In this document: piece after piece, positions 36,888 through 45,177 of the stretch | Position numbering within the stretch: position 1 is the first letter of the stretch | Layout: the number at the start of each line of letters is the position of its first letter | Origin: Curvibacter cyanobacteriorum | GTDB taxonomy: Bacteria; Pseudomonadota; Gammaproteobacteria; Burkholderiales; Burkholderiaceae_C | Length of the DNA stretch: 64,000 nt | Assembly: GCF_028649475.1 (NCBI RefSeq) | Contig: NZ_JAQSIP010000009.1 | Span: 116,941 to 180,940 of the forward strand | Direction of reading: 5' to 3' | The notes under the pieces: model-generated | The model's database searches: none | Told to the model about the DNA's origin: nothing | What the model saw: the letters and a program-made list of their open reading frames with translations, nothing else | Translations under genes and position numbers: made by a program

Positions 36888-37217
36888 ATGCTTGCGAGTG
36901 AAAAACTGGCGATCGCCGCCCATCTGCATGTCTTGATGCGGCGCAAGGTGGGCCGCGTCACCGACACCGAATGGCTTGCCAGCAACGCCGAGTACGCCGC
37001 GGCCATGGTGCGCCTGGCCCGCCAGGCGGCGGCCGAAGGCGGTCACGCCGACCTGGCCGAGTGGGCCGACAAACTGGCCCAGTGCTGGGAGCCCGCGCCG
37101 GCCAAACCGGTGTCCGCGCTGCCGGGGCTGGGCCGCGCATGGGTGGGGGGCGCGGTGCGCAACGAGCCTGTCAGCCCCGACCCGGAAGCCCCCCGCTACA
37201 TCGGCGGCCTGCGCTGA
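36888..37217 (+). CDS. Hypothetical protein, 109 residues
   Basis: I do not recognise this protein. It is mainly helical in the first 70 residues (ASEKLAIAAHLHVLMRRK and an Ala-rich amphipathic stretch) and ends in a proline-rich tail. It follows amtB by 43 bp in the same orientation with a GGAGA site before the ATG, so it may share the amtB transcript. No signal peptide, membrane segment or cysteine pair is seen. Coding character (third-position GC) looks real. Confidence 0.6.
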   Translation: MLASEKLAIAAHLHVLMRRKVGRVTDTEWLASNAEYAAAMVRLARQAAAEGGHADLAEWADKLAQCWEPAPAKPVSALPGLGRAWVGGAVRNEPVSPDPEAPRYIGGLR

Positions 37218-37283
37218 GACCGCGGCACTGACCCGCCGCCGGTCACCACAGACCGGCCGCACAGGCGCCTGGGCGGGGTCGCG

Positions 37284-39020
37284 TCAGGCCTCGGCGGCGA
37301 TCCAGGCGGCCGCGCGCTCCGCCATCATCAAGGTCGGGCTGTTGGTGTTGCCGCTGGTGATGGTGGGCATGGCGCCGGCGTCGACCACGCGCAGACCTGC
37401 CACGGTGCGGCGCGCCTGCCCCGGCACGGCGGGGCCGTCGAACAGGCGCAGGCGCGAGTCCAGCACCGCCATCGGGTCGTCGGCGCGGCCCATCTTGGTG
37501 GTGCCCACGGGGTGGAAGATGGTGGTCGCAATGTCCCCGGCCAGGCGCGCCAGATCGCCGTCGGCCTGGTACTGCGTGCCGGGCTTGAACTCTTCGGGCT
37601 GGTAGCGCGACAGCGCCGGCTGGGCCACGATGCGGCGCGTCAGGCGCAGGCTGTCCACCGCCACCTGGCGATCGTCGTCGGTGCTGAGGTAGTTGGGCGC
37701 GATGGCGGGCGCCTCGTCAAAGCGCGGGCCCTTGATGTTCACCGTGCCGCGGCTGCTGGGGTTGAGGTTGCACACGCTGGCCGTGAAGGCGTTGAAGGTG
37801 TGCAGGGGCTCGCCAAAGGCGTCCAGGCTCAGCGGCTGGACGTGGTACTGCAGGTTGGCGTGGGCCAGGTCGGGCCGGCTGCGCGTGAAGGCGCCCAGTT
37901 GGCTCGGGGCCATGCTCATCGGCCCGCTGCGCTTGAGCGCGTACTCCAGCCCGATCAGGGCCTTGCCCCACAGGCTGTTGGCCAGGGTGTTGAGGGTCTT
38001 GACGCCCTGCACCTTGAACACGGTGCGGATTTGCAGGTGGTCCTGCAGGTTCTGGCCCACACCGGGCAGGTCGATCAGGGGGGTCACGCCGCGGGCCTGC
38101 AGCAGCTCGGCCGGACCGATGCCCGAGAGCTGCAGAATCTGCGGGCTGCCAATGCTGCCCGCGCACAGCACCACCTCGGTCGAGGCCTGGGCGGTGACCA
38201 TCTCGGTGCCGGTCCAGACCTGCACCCCGGTGCAGCGGCGGCTGCCATCGGCCTGGGTTTCCAGCAGCAGGCGGGCCACCTGGGCGCTGGTCCACAGCTC
38301 AAAATTGGCGCGGCCATAGCAGGTCGGGCGCAGGAAGGCCTTGGCGGTGTTCCAGCGCCAGCCGCTTTTCTGGTTGACCTCGAAGTAGCCCACGCCCTCG
38401 TTGTTGCCCTGGTTGAAGTCGTCGCTGGCGGGCACGCCAGCCTGCTGCGCGGCCTGGGCAAAGGCGTCCAGCACGTCCCAGCGCAGGCGCTGCTTCTCCA
38501 CCCGCCACTCGCCGGTGCTGCCCTGGTTGCGGTGGCCGTGCCATTGGGCAAAGCCGCTCGGGGCCTGGCCCGGGGTGTCGAGCTTCCAGTGGTCCTCGTG
38601 CTTCATGAACTGCGGCAGCACCTGTTCCCAGCGCCAACTGTCGTCGCCCGTCAGGTCGGCCCATTGGGCGTAGTCACGCGCCTGGCCGCGCATGTAGATC
38701 ATGCCGTTGATGCTGCTGCAACCCCCCAGGGTCTTGCCACGGGGGTAGCGCAGCGTGCGCCCGTTCAGGCCGGCGGCCGGTTCGGTCTGGTAGAGCCAGT
38801 CGGTGCGCGGGTTGCCGATGCAATACAGGTAGCCGACCGGGATGTGGATCCAGTGGTAGTCGTCGCGGCGGCCGGCCTCGATCAGCAGCACGCGCTTGCC
38901 ACGCAGGGCGCTGAGCCGGTTGGCCATCAAGGCCCCCGCCGTGCCCCCACCCACCACGATGTAGTCGAACTGGGTCTCAGCGGCAGCGCTGGCCGGGGCT
39001 TGGGGTGAAGGGGCACTCAT
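37284..39020 (-). CDS. GMC-family FAD oxidoreductase (choline/alcohol dehydrogenase-like)
   Basis: The protein of about 578 residues has an N-terminal FAD fold (YIVVGGGTAGALMANRLS), the GMC signature YPRGKTLGGCSSINGMIY near residue 85, and the second signature CAGSIGSPQILQLSGIGP near 275. The C-terminal HPVGTTKMG contains the catalytic histidine region. Members oxidise choline, aliphatic alcohols or sugars. The ATG at 39020 has a GGAG site, while an upstream GTG at 39056 lacks one. It is divergent from the LysR gene at 39168, which probably controls it. The alcohol substrate is unknown. Confidence 0.87.
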   Translation of the reverse strand: MSAPSPQAPASAAAETQFDYIVVGGGTAGALMANRLSALRGKRVLLIEAGRRDDYHWIHIPVGYLYCIGNPRTDWLYQTEPAAGLNGRTLRYPRGKTLGGCSSINGMIYMRGQARDYAQWADLTGDDSWRWEQVLPQFMKHEDHWKLDTPGQAPSGFAQWHGHRNQGSTGEWRVEKQRLRWDVLDAFAQAAQQAGVPASDDFNQGNNEGVGYFEVNQKSGWRWNTAKAFLRPTCYGRANFELWTSAQVARLLLETQADGSRRCTGVQVWTGTEMVTAQASTEVVLCAGSIGSPQILQLSGIGPAELLQARGVTPLIDLPGVGQNLQDHLQIRTVFKVQGVKTLNTLANSLWGKALIGLEYALKRSGPMSMAPSQLGAFTRSRPDLAHANLQYHVQPLSLDAFGEPLHTFNAFTASVCNLNPSSRGTVNIKGPRFDEAPAIAPNYLSTDDDRQVAVDSLRLTRRIVAQPALSRYQPEEFKPGTQYQADGDLARLAGDIATTIFHPVGTTKMGRADDPMAVLDSRLRLFDGPAVPGQARRTVAGLRVVDAGAMPTITSGNTNSPTLMMAERAAAWIAAEA

Positions 39021-39053
39021 CGGGCGGGTCTCCAGGGGCTTGTCGTATTTGTT

Positions 39054-39105
39054 CACCTCATGGCGAGGTGGAGGGCTTGGACGGCAGTTTGCTCGACTTG
39101 TCGAG
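39054..39105. promoter_or_regulatory. Two perfect inverted repeats in the GMC/LysR intergenic region
   Basis: CACCTC (39054-39059) faces GAGGTG (39065-39070) with five bases between, and CTCGAC (39092-39097) faces GTCGAG (39100-39105) with two between. Both lie between the divergent GMC and LysR genes and are operator candidates. A TTTAT/ATAAA dyad at 39119-39141 is nearer the LysR start. Confidence 0.45.
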
Positions 39106-39118
39106 GGCGATCCAATGA

Positions 39119-39141
39119 TTTATTCAAAACTGTCCTATAAA
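39119..39141. promoter_or_regulatory. TTTAT-N13-ATAAA dyad near LysR start
   Basis: TTTAT (39119-39123) and ATAAA (39137-39141) form an inverted repeat 27 bp before the LysR GTG. The AT-rich dyad is the usual form of a LysR autoregulatory site, although spacing was judged by eye only. Confidence 0.4.
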
Positions 39142-39167
39142 CAAGGCAAATATCAGTCGAGCCTGTT

Positions 39168-40088
39168 GTGTCCCTCCCACCGCTTCCCGATCCCCAGACC
39201 TTGCGCGCTTTTCTGGCCGTCGCGCGGGAGGGCAATGTGTCGCGCGCGGCCCAGCGCCTGCACCTGTCCCAGCCGGCCGTCAGCCTGCAACTCAAGGGCC
39301 TGGCCCAGACCACCGGTCTGAGCCTGTTCACCCGCACCCCCCATGGCCTGACGCTGACGCCCGACGGTGCGGCGCTGCTGCCGCAGGCCGAACGCGCGCT
39401 CGGGGGGCTGCAGGATTTTGCCCAGGCCGTGCAACGCCTGCAAAGCACGGTGCGGGGCACCCTGCGCATTGGCACCATCCTCGACCCGGAGTTCACCCGG
39501 CTGGGGGCTTTTCTCAAGGCCCTGGCCGAGTCCTCGCCGCAGATCCAGACCGAGTTGCGGCAGGCCATGAGCGGCGATGTCTGGGCGGGGGTGGCGCGTC
39601 AGTCGCTGGATGTGGGGTTCTACCTCGACGCGCCCGCGGCGCCGGCCGACCCCTCCCTGGCCCAGCTCAGCCTGGCCCGGTTCAGCTACCGGGTGCTGGC
39701 GCCGGCCGGCTGGGGCCCCCAGGTGCTGGGGCGCGACTGGAAAGGCCTGGCGGCATTGCCCTGGCTGGCCACGCCCGCGGCCTCGGTGCACCACCGCCTG
39801 CAGGCCCAGGTGTTTGGCCCGGGTTCGGTCAGCGGACTGGAGCCGCGCCGCGTGGCCCTGGTGGACCAGGAGGCCACCATGCTGGACCTGGTGCGTTCGG
39901 GCGTCGGCCTGAGCCTGGTGCGTGACTCGATCGCCATCCGCGAGAGCCAGGCCCGTGGCCTGGTGATCGCCGATACGGTGCAACTCGATTGTGAACTTCG
40001 GTTTGTCTTTGCAGAGGGGCGCCGCGCCGATCCCCTGGTCAGCAGCGCCCTCGTGGCTCTGGCCGCGGTCTGGCCCACCCAGTCCTGA
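39168..40088 (+). CDS. LysR-family transcriptional regulator
   Basis: This 306-residue regulator has the N-terminal helix-turn-helix (TLRAFLAVAREGNVSRAAQRLHLSQP) and a typical C-terminal effector domain with DPSLAQLSLARFSYRVLAP-type strands. The start codon is GTG at 39168. It is divergent from the GMC oxidoreductase, so it is the likely regulator of that enzyme. Effector unknown. Confidence 0.87.
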   Translation: MSLPPLPDPQTLRAFLAVAREGNVSRAAQRLHLSQPAVSLQLKGLAQTTGLSLFTRTPHGLTLTPDGAALLPQAERALGGLQDFAQAVQRLQSTVRGTLRIGTILDPEFTRLGAFLKALAESSPQIQTELRQAMSGDVWAGVARQSLDVGFYLDAPAAPADPSLAQLSLARFSYRVLAPAGWGPQVLGRDWKGLAALPWLATPAASVHHRLQAQVFGPGSVSGLEPRRVALVDQEATMLDLVRSGVGLSLVRDSIAIRESQARGLVIADTVQLDCELRFVFAEGRRADPLVSSALVALAAVWPTQS

Positions 40089-40145
40089 GGCGCCCGGGTT
40101 TGTAAATGGCGTCATGTTTGCTTACCTTGGAGGGGCGTGCATGGC

Positions 40146-40166
40146 CTTGACCTGTGAAGGGTCAAG
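40146..40166. promoter_or_regulatory. Perfect 7-bp inverted repeat upstream of the Mla-like operon
   Basis: CTTGACC (40146-40152) and GGTCAAG (40160-40166) are perfect arms with seven bases between them. TTGACC is also a fair -35 with TAGGAT about 15 bp downstream, so the dyad would overlap the promoter. It is not an FNR site because FNR arms must be four bases apart. It could also be a hairpin for the preceding LysR gene. Confidence 0.4.
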
Positions 40167-40211
40167 TTAGGATGGCCGCCGTAACCCGCCAACCCAACCA
40201 TTGATCACACC

Positions 40212-41366
40212 TTGACTGAACTTTCGCGTTCATTGCCGAGCCTGGCGCTGCGAACTTTGCCCGAGGGACTGTGCGGCGTGCCCCAGGGCGACTGGACCGC
40301 CGCTGCGTTGGCGGACCGCCACGCCGCCAAAGCCCTGCTCGGGCAGTTGGCCCGCAGCCAGGGCCGTGCCCAGGCCCCGCAGCGTTGGGACCTGCGCGAG
40401 TTGCAGCAACTCGACCATGTGGGCGCCCAGTTGCTGTGGCGTCAGTGGGGCCAGCAATGGCCGGCCGCACTGGCCACCACCGACTTGCAGCAACAGATGC
40501 TGGAGCGGGTGGCGCAGCTGGCGCTGACCCCCGAGGCCCTGGTTAAGGCCAACGCCCGCGAGGGCGGCTGGGGCCTGTGGGTGGACCGCCTGGGCGAGCG
40601 GGTCATCGAAGGCGGCGAGCACGCCACCGACTACCTGCGCATGCAGGGGCAGTTGCTGTTGGACCTGTACCGCTGGCTCCGTTCACCGCAGGACGGCCCC
40701 TGGCGCGATCTCTCCGGCCACCTCTACCAGATGGGCACCACGGCCTTGCCCATCACGGCCCTGGTGGGGTTCTTGATCGGCGTGGTGCTCGCCTACCTGA
40801 TGTCGCTGCAGCTGCGCCAGTTTGGCGCGGAGGCCTTCATCGTCAACATCCTGGGCATCTCGCTGATCCGCGAGCTGGGCCCCATGCTGGCCGCCATCCT
40901 GGTGGCGGGGCGCTCGGGGTCGGCCATCACGGCACAGATTGGCGTCATGCGGGTGACCGAAGAACTCGACGCCATGCGGGTGATGGGCATCTCGCACGGC
41001 TTCCGTCTGGTCATGCCCCGGGCGGTGGCCCTGGCGATTGCCATGCCGCTGATCTCGGTCTGGACCTCGCTGTGCTCGCTGGCCGGCGGCATGCTGGCCA
41101 GTGACCTGGCCTTGAACGTCACCCCGGCCTATTTCATGGAGGCCCTGCCGGCCGCCGTGGCACCCGCCAACGTGGTGCTGGCCACCGCCAAGTCCGCGGT
41201 GTTCGGCATCCTGATCGCCATGGTGGGCTGCCACTACGGCCTGCGCATCAAGCCCAACACCGAAAGCCTGGGGCAGGGCACCACGTCGTCGGTGGTCAGT
41301 GCCATCACGGTGGTGATCCTGGTCGACGCCCTGTTTGCCATTTTGTTCAGGGACGTGGGGATTTGA
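40212..41366 (+). CDS. MlaE-family permease with N-terminal STAS-like domain
   Basis: The 384-residue protein has two parts. Residues 1-120 look like a degenerate STAS/MlaB domain (RWDLRELQQLDHVGAQLLWRQ), and residues about 160-384 form the MlaE-type permease with five to six membrane helices and the conserved ELGPMLAAILVAGRSGSAITAQIG motif. Together with the next three genes it forms an ABC system that moves phospholipid or other lipids between the two membranes. The start is a TTG at 40212. Fusion of an MlaB-like domain to the permease is common in such operons. The stop overlaps the ATPase start in a TGATG. Confidence 0.88.
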   Translation: MTELSRSLPSLALRTLPEGLCGVPQGDWTAAALADRHAAKALLGQLARSQGRAQAPQRWDLRELQQLDHVGAQLLWRQWGQQWPAALATTDLQQQMLERVAQLALTPEALVKANAREGGWGLWVDRLGERVIEGGEHATDYLRMQGQLLLDLYRWLRSPQDGPWRDLSGHLYQMGTTALPITALVGFLIGVVLAYLMSLQLRQFGAEAFIVNILGISLIRELGPMLAAILVAGRSGSAITAQIGVMRVTEELDAMRVMGISHGFRLVMPRAVALAIAMPLISVWTSLCSLAGGMLASDLALNVTPAYFMEALPAAVAPANVVLATAKSAVFGILIAMVGCHYGLRIKPNTESLGQGTTSSVVSAITVVILVDALFAILFRDVGI

Positions 41367-42223
41367 TGATGCAGCCAACCGTCCAGCCGTCCGCCGCCGC
41401 GCGTGCCCCGGGCACGCCGCCCCCGGTGGTGGAGATCCGGGGCCTGTGGACCCAGTTTGGTCCTGAAGACCGCCCCGTCGTGATCCACCGCGACCTCGCC
41501 CTGACCGTCGAGCGTGGCGAAATGGTGTCCCTGGTGGGGGGATCCGGAACCGGCAAGACGGTGTTGCTGCGCCAGATGCTGGGCCTCGAACACCCCGCGC
41601 GGGGCACGGTCGTGGTGCTGGGGCAGCCCGCGGCCCAGATGGGGCGCAAGGGCGCCGCCAGCCGGGTCGGCATGCTGTTCCAGCAGGGCGCCTTGTTCTC
41701 GGCCTTCAGCGTGCTCGACAACATCGCCTTCCCCCTGCGCGAGCTGGGCACGCTGCCCGACGACCTGGTGCGGGCCGCGGCCTACGTCAAGCTGCAGATG
41801 GTCGGCCTGGGGCCGCAGCATGCCAACAAGCGCCCCTCCGACCTGTCGGGCGGCATGATCAAGCGCGTCGCCCTGGCGCGGGCGCTCATCATGGACCCGC
41901 CGCTGCTGCTGCTCGACGAGCCGACCGCCGGTCTGGACCCCCATGCCTCCGACGAGTTCTGCGAGCTGCTGCATTCGCTGCACGCCGAGCTGGGCATCAC
42001 CATGGTGATGGTCACCCACGACCTGGACACCCTGTTCACCCTGTCGTCCCGGGTGGCGGTGCTGGCCGAGCAGAAAGTGCTGTTCACCGGCCCCCCGACC
42101 GAGGTGGCGCGCATCCAGCACCCCTTCATTCACGATTTCTTCCAGGGTGAGCGCGGACGTCGGGCCATGACCCCGATGGCCGCTGTGGCGCCTGCCTCCG
42201 CTCCCGCTCCGTCTCAGCCCTGA
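41366..42223 (+). CDS. MlaF-family ABC ATPase
   Basis: The ATPase of about 285 residues contains the Walker A GGSGTGKT, a Q-loop in LFQQGALF, the signature LSGGMIKRVALARAL, Walker B LLLLDEPTAGLDP and the H-loop VTHD. It has the typical N-terminal extension of MCE-associated ATPases. It overlaps the permease stop by one base (ATG at 41366), so it is translationally coupled. It energises the MlaE-type permease. Confidence 0.93.
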   Translation: MMQPTVQPSAAARAPGTPPPVVEIRGLWTQFGPEDRPVVIHRDLALTVERGEMVSLVGGSGTGKTVLLRQMLGLEHPARGTVVVLGQPAAQMGRKGAASRVGMLFQQGALFSAFSVLDNIAFPLRELGTLPDDLVRAAAYVKLQMVGLGPQHANKRPSDLSGGMIKRVALARALIMDPPLLLLDEPTAGLDPHASDEFCELLHSLHAELGITMVMVTHDLDTLFTLSSRVAVLAEQKVLFTGPPTEVARIQHPFIHDFFQGERGRRAMTPMAAVAPASAPAPSQP

Positions 42224-42241
42224 ATTGCCAAGGATCCGCTC

Positions 42242-43225
42242 ATGGAAAATAAATCTCACGCCCTGGCCGCCGGCACTTTTGTGCTGGTGATCACCTTGTT
42301 GCTCGTCTCCCTGGTGCTTTGGCTGACCCGTGACAAGGGGCAGTACCAGACCTACGAACTCTCCAGCGCCGATGCCATCACCGGCCTGCAGCCGCAGGCC
42401 GCGGTGCGTTACAAAGGGGTGTCGGTCGGCAAGGTCACCACCATCAGCTTTGACCACCAGGCCAAAGGCAATGTGCTGATCCGCATCCAGGTGGACGAAA
42501 AGGCCCCGATCAGCTCGACCACCTACGCCACCCTGGCCTACCAGGGGGTGACCGGTCTGGCCTATGTGTTGCTCAACGACTCGGGCGAGCCCCAGAAGCC
42601 GCATCCCTCGGGCGACGACGGTCTGCCGCGCCTGCCGTTGGTCACGTCGCAGCTGGGCAAGATGACCGAGCAGGCGCCCGAGTTGCTGGCCCAGATCAAC
42701 GAGGCCACGGTGCGCATCAACCAGCTGCTGTCGGACGACAACCAGCGCCGCCTGTCGCTCATGCTGAGCAACCTGGCCAAGGTCTCCGAAAACACCGCCG
42801 AGCTGACCGCCAACCTGAACCACACCGTTCAGGCGCGGCTGGACCCGGCCTTGGCCACCGTGCCGGCGCTGGCCCACGAGGCCACGCTGACCCTCAAGAC
42901 CCTGCAGACCAACGCCGCCGATGTGGGGCGCATGTCGAACGCTATCACGCTGACCGCGCAGCGCCTGAACGAGCGCAACGGCCCGCTGGACCGCATCGCC
43001 GAGAGCGCCGACGCCTTCTCCCACGTCATCGACACGTTGGGCACCACCACCTTGCCGCGCATCAACCGCGTGACAGAAGACGCCTCCCGCACCGCGCGCC
43101 TGTTGGGCCGCACGGTGACCGGCCTCAACGACAACCCCCAGTCGCTGCTGTTCGGGTCCGGACAGATGCTGCCAGGCCCGGGCGAACCCGGCTTCACCCC
43201 GCCCCCCGCTGCCGCGCGGCCCTGA
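42242..43225 (+). CDS. MCE-domain lipid-transport protein (MlaD-like)
   Basis: The 327-residue protein has one N-terminal membrane helix (about 10-30) and an MCE domain (about 38-120; YKGVSVGKVTTISFD and VTGLAYVLL). A long helical C-terminal region (about 150-300, rich in Asn, Leu and Thr) resembles the stalk of PqiB- and MCE-type proteins. It spans the periplasm side of the ABC complex and conducts lipids. It follows the ATPase by 18 bp. Confidence 0.9.
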   Translation: MENKSHALAAGTFVLVITLLLVSLVLWLTRDKGQYQTYELSSADAITGLQPQAAVRYKGVSVGKVTTISFDHQAKGNVLIRIQVDEKAPISSTTYATLAYQGVTGLAYVLLNDSGEPQKPHPSGDDGLPRLPLVTSQLGKMTEQAPELLAQINEATVRINQLLSDDNQRRLSLMLSNLAKVSENTAELTANLNHTVQARLDPALATVPALAHEATLTLKTLQTNAADVGRMSNAITLTAQRLNERNGPLDRIAESADAFSHVIDTLGTTTLPRINRVTEDASRTARLLGRTVTGLNDNPQSLLFGSGQMLPGPGEPGFTPPPAAARP

Positions 43226-43249
43226 GATCGGCTTTAGGAGCACGAACCC

Positions 43250-43963
43250 ATGTCTTTGTTTTCTCTGTTGTCTTGGTCCCAGCCCGCGCGGGCGGTGGGG
43301 GTGTCGCCGGCGCTGTCTCGCGCTGGTCGTCTGGTGGGCCTGACGGCCCTGGTGCTGGGGCTGGGCGCCTGCTCGGTGATGCCAGACCACCCGGTGCGCC
43401 CGACCCAGTATGACTTTGGCCCCGGGGCCATGACGGCCCCCGCGCCGCGACCCGCCCTGGGCCAGGCGGTGCTGGTGATCGCCGACCTTGAACCCTCGGG
43501 GGGGCTGGACAGCTCCAGCATGGTGCTGTACCGGCTGGCCTACACCGGTGACCAGCAATTGCGCCCCTATGCCCAGGCCCGCTGGACCTTGCCCCCGGCC
43601 CAGCTGGTGCGCCTGCGTTTGCGCGACCACCTGAGCCTGCAGCGCGCCGTCATGAGCCCCACCGAAGGCGCGGCGTTGCAGCGCAGTCAGGGCCAGTCGC
43701 TGCGCGTGCTGCGCCTCGAGCTGGAGGAGTTCAGCCAGGTGTTTGACCAGCCGCAGCAAAGCTCGGCCCTGGTGCGCCTGCGCGCCACCTTGCTGGACAG
43801 TCGGCCGGCTGGCGAGACCCTGCTGGCCCAGCGCGTCTTTGTGACCCGCCAGGCGGCGCTCAGCCCAGATGCCCCGGGCGGGGTGATCGCGCTGACCCAG
43901 GCCACCGACCAACTGGCCCAAGACCTGGCACAGTGGATCGACGCGGCGCCGTCCAAACCCTGA
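43250..43963 (+). CDS. ABC-type transport auxiliary lipoprotein (PqiC-like)
   Basis: The protein of 237 residues has a lipobox LGLGAC with Cys41 after a hydrophobic N-terminus, so it should be acylated and anchored, probably to the outer membrane. The rest resembles the auxiliary lipoproteins (PqiC/YmbA-like) that complete MCE transport systems. An AGGAG site precedes the ATG. As the last gene of the lipid-transport operon it would link the MCE protein to the outer membrane. The N-terminal extension before the lipobox is longer than usual. Confidence 0.82.
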   Translation: MSLFSLLSWSQPARAVGVSPALSRAGRLVGLTALVLGLGACSVMPDHPVRPTQYDFGPGAMTAPAPRPALGQAVLVIADLEPSGGLDSSSMVLYRLAYTGDQQLRPYAQARWTLPPAQLVRLRLRDHLSLQRAVMSPTEGAALQRSQGQSLRVLRLELEEFSQVFDQPQQSSALVRLRATLLDSRPAGETLLAQRVFVTRQAALSPDAPGGVIALTQATDQLAQDLAQWIDAAPSKP

Positions 43964-44278
43964 GGCGCTCCGCGCCGGCCCACAGGGCCCCGCGCCCGGG
44001 GCGGGCCGGCCTGGCCCGCGGCGGTTCTGCCCCGGCCCATCCACCGGATCAGAGCTGCGCCGACGCTGGCGCCCTTCGCTGGCTGGCACCCCGGTGCGGC
44101 AGCCTGGGCGGATGGTGACCGGCTGGTGGGCGATTTTTCATTTTTTGCGCTGGCGCCGACCCCGGGGCGTCAACCGCAGAGGGATCCACTTCGTTGAGTG
44201 AGCAAAAAGGTGGCCAGCCGGTGGCTGGACCACCGTGCTTGTTGGCCCGCCCCGGGCCGCGCACTCCAAGGGAGCCCC

Positions 44279-44470
44279 ATGTCACATCCGAAGCCGGTCT
44301 CGGCCGACCAGCCCCATCCCCCGGCCGCCGCCAACCCGTCGGCCAACGCCCCCAGCCCGCAACGCCCCGCGCCGTCCTCGGTGGCCGCCCCTGCCTGGGC
44401 CCAGGCCGCCGTGGCCTGGCCCTTCAAGGCCGCGCCCTCGCTGGCCAAGCGCCCGCCGCGCAAGCCCTGA
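44279..44470 (+). CDS. Possible small proline/alanine-rich protein (63 residues)
   Basis: The ATG at 44279 is preceded by AAGGGAG at good spacing and opens 63 codons coding for a protein rich in Pro, Ala and Ser with a basic end (KRPPRKP). It has no recognised domain, and a comparable composition could arise by chance in this GC-rich DNA. I would treat it as a weak prediction. Confidence 0.25.
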   Translation: MSHPKPVSADQPHPPAAANPSANAPSPQRPAPSSVAAPAWAQAAVAWPFKAAPSLAKRPPRKP

Positions 44471-44498
44471 GCTGGCGCGCTGCGGCATTGCGCAGAGC

Positions 44499-44540
44499 CT
44501 GACCTGGATCAAGCGGGGCCGACACAGGGCCGCTTAAGCT
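44499..44540 (+). promoter_or_regulatory. FNR-type promoter of the hemerythrin gene
   Basis: CTGACCTGGATCAA (44499-44512) is close to the FNR consensus: the right arm is exact ATCAA and the left is CTGAC. It is followed 22 bp later by TAAGCT (44535-44540), a weak -10. This puts the box near -41.5. A hemerythrin gene starting at 44569 is a sensible anaerobiosis or oxygen-responsive target. Confidence 0.45.
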
Positions 44541-44568
44541 GCGGCGCTTGCCACCCTCGGAGAACCGC

Positions 44569-45069
44569 ATGACCCAGCTCGTTTGGAGCGACGCCCTGTC
44601 GCTTGACCTTCCCCTCATGGACGACACCCACCGTGAGTTTGTCGACCTGCTGGCCGTGGTTCGCGAGGCACCTGACGAGCAGTTGCTGGCGCATTGGCAA
44701 GCCCTGATCGAGCACACCGACGACCACTTTGGGCGGGAAGACCAGTGGATGCAGGACACCCGGTTCTCGTCCTCTAACTGCCACAGCGTGCAGCACAAGG
44801 TGGTGCTGCAGGTGATGCGCGAGGGCGCCGTGCGTGGGGCCGCCGGTGACTTGGCGGTGGTGCGTCAGATGGCCGCCGAACTGGCGATCTGGTTCCCCCA
44901 GCATGCGCAGTCGATGGACGCGGCCTTGGCCCTGCACCTGCGCCGTGTCGGCTACGACCCGCTGACGGGCGTGGTGGCCGCGCCCGAGGCGCTGCCGGGG
45001 GCCGTGATCCACGGCTGCGGCGGCGCCACCTGTTCCGACACCCCCGAGGACGCATTGGCCACCCACTGA
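44569..45069 (+). CDS. Bacterial hemerythrin-like oxygen-binding protein
   Basis: The protein of about 166 residues has the hemerythrin iron ligand set: His21 in DDTHREF, the HTDDHFGRED segment (two His plus Glu), HSVQH, and a final histidine with aspartate in FPQHAQSMD. Bacterial hemerythrins bind oxygen at a di-iron site in a four-helix bundle and serve in oxygen sensing, delivery or stress. A C-terminal tail (about 140-166) with two cysteines (GCGGATC) is not part of the usual fold. The start is at 44569 with an FNR-like box upstream, and the gene stands alone. Confidence 0.9.
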   Translation: MTQLVWSDALSLDLPLMDDTHREFVDLLAVVREAPDEQLLAHWQALIEHTDDHFGREDQWMQDTRFSSSNCHSVQHKVVLQVMREGAVRGAAGDLAVVRQMAAELAIWFPQHAQSMDAALALHLRRVGYDPLTGVVAAPEALPGAVIHGCGGATCSDTPEDALATH

Positions 45070-45177
45070 GGCCGGTTTCGGGTTCTGGGCCGTTGCCGCA
45101 CTGGCGCTGACCCCACGGTGAGCGGCCGCCGCAGCCGCTTGTGATACCTTTCACCCCTTTCTGATGCGGGGGTTGCA

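Larger units (their letters stand above)
43964..44568. other. 605-bp stretch between Mla-like operon and hemerythrin gene
   Basis: Apart from a possible 63-codon reading frame (44279-44470) and the FNR-type promoter at 44499-44540, I see no gene or RNA here. The first 200 bp are GC-rich with no terminator-like hairpin plus T-run. Confidence 0.5.

Noticed and set aside
40146..40166. CTTGACC/GGTCAAG dyad as an FNR box
   Set aside because: The arms resemble TTGAC/GTCAA but the spacing is wrong for FNR, so it is recorded only as an inverted repeat.
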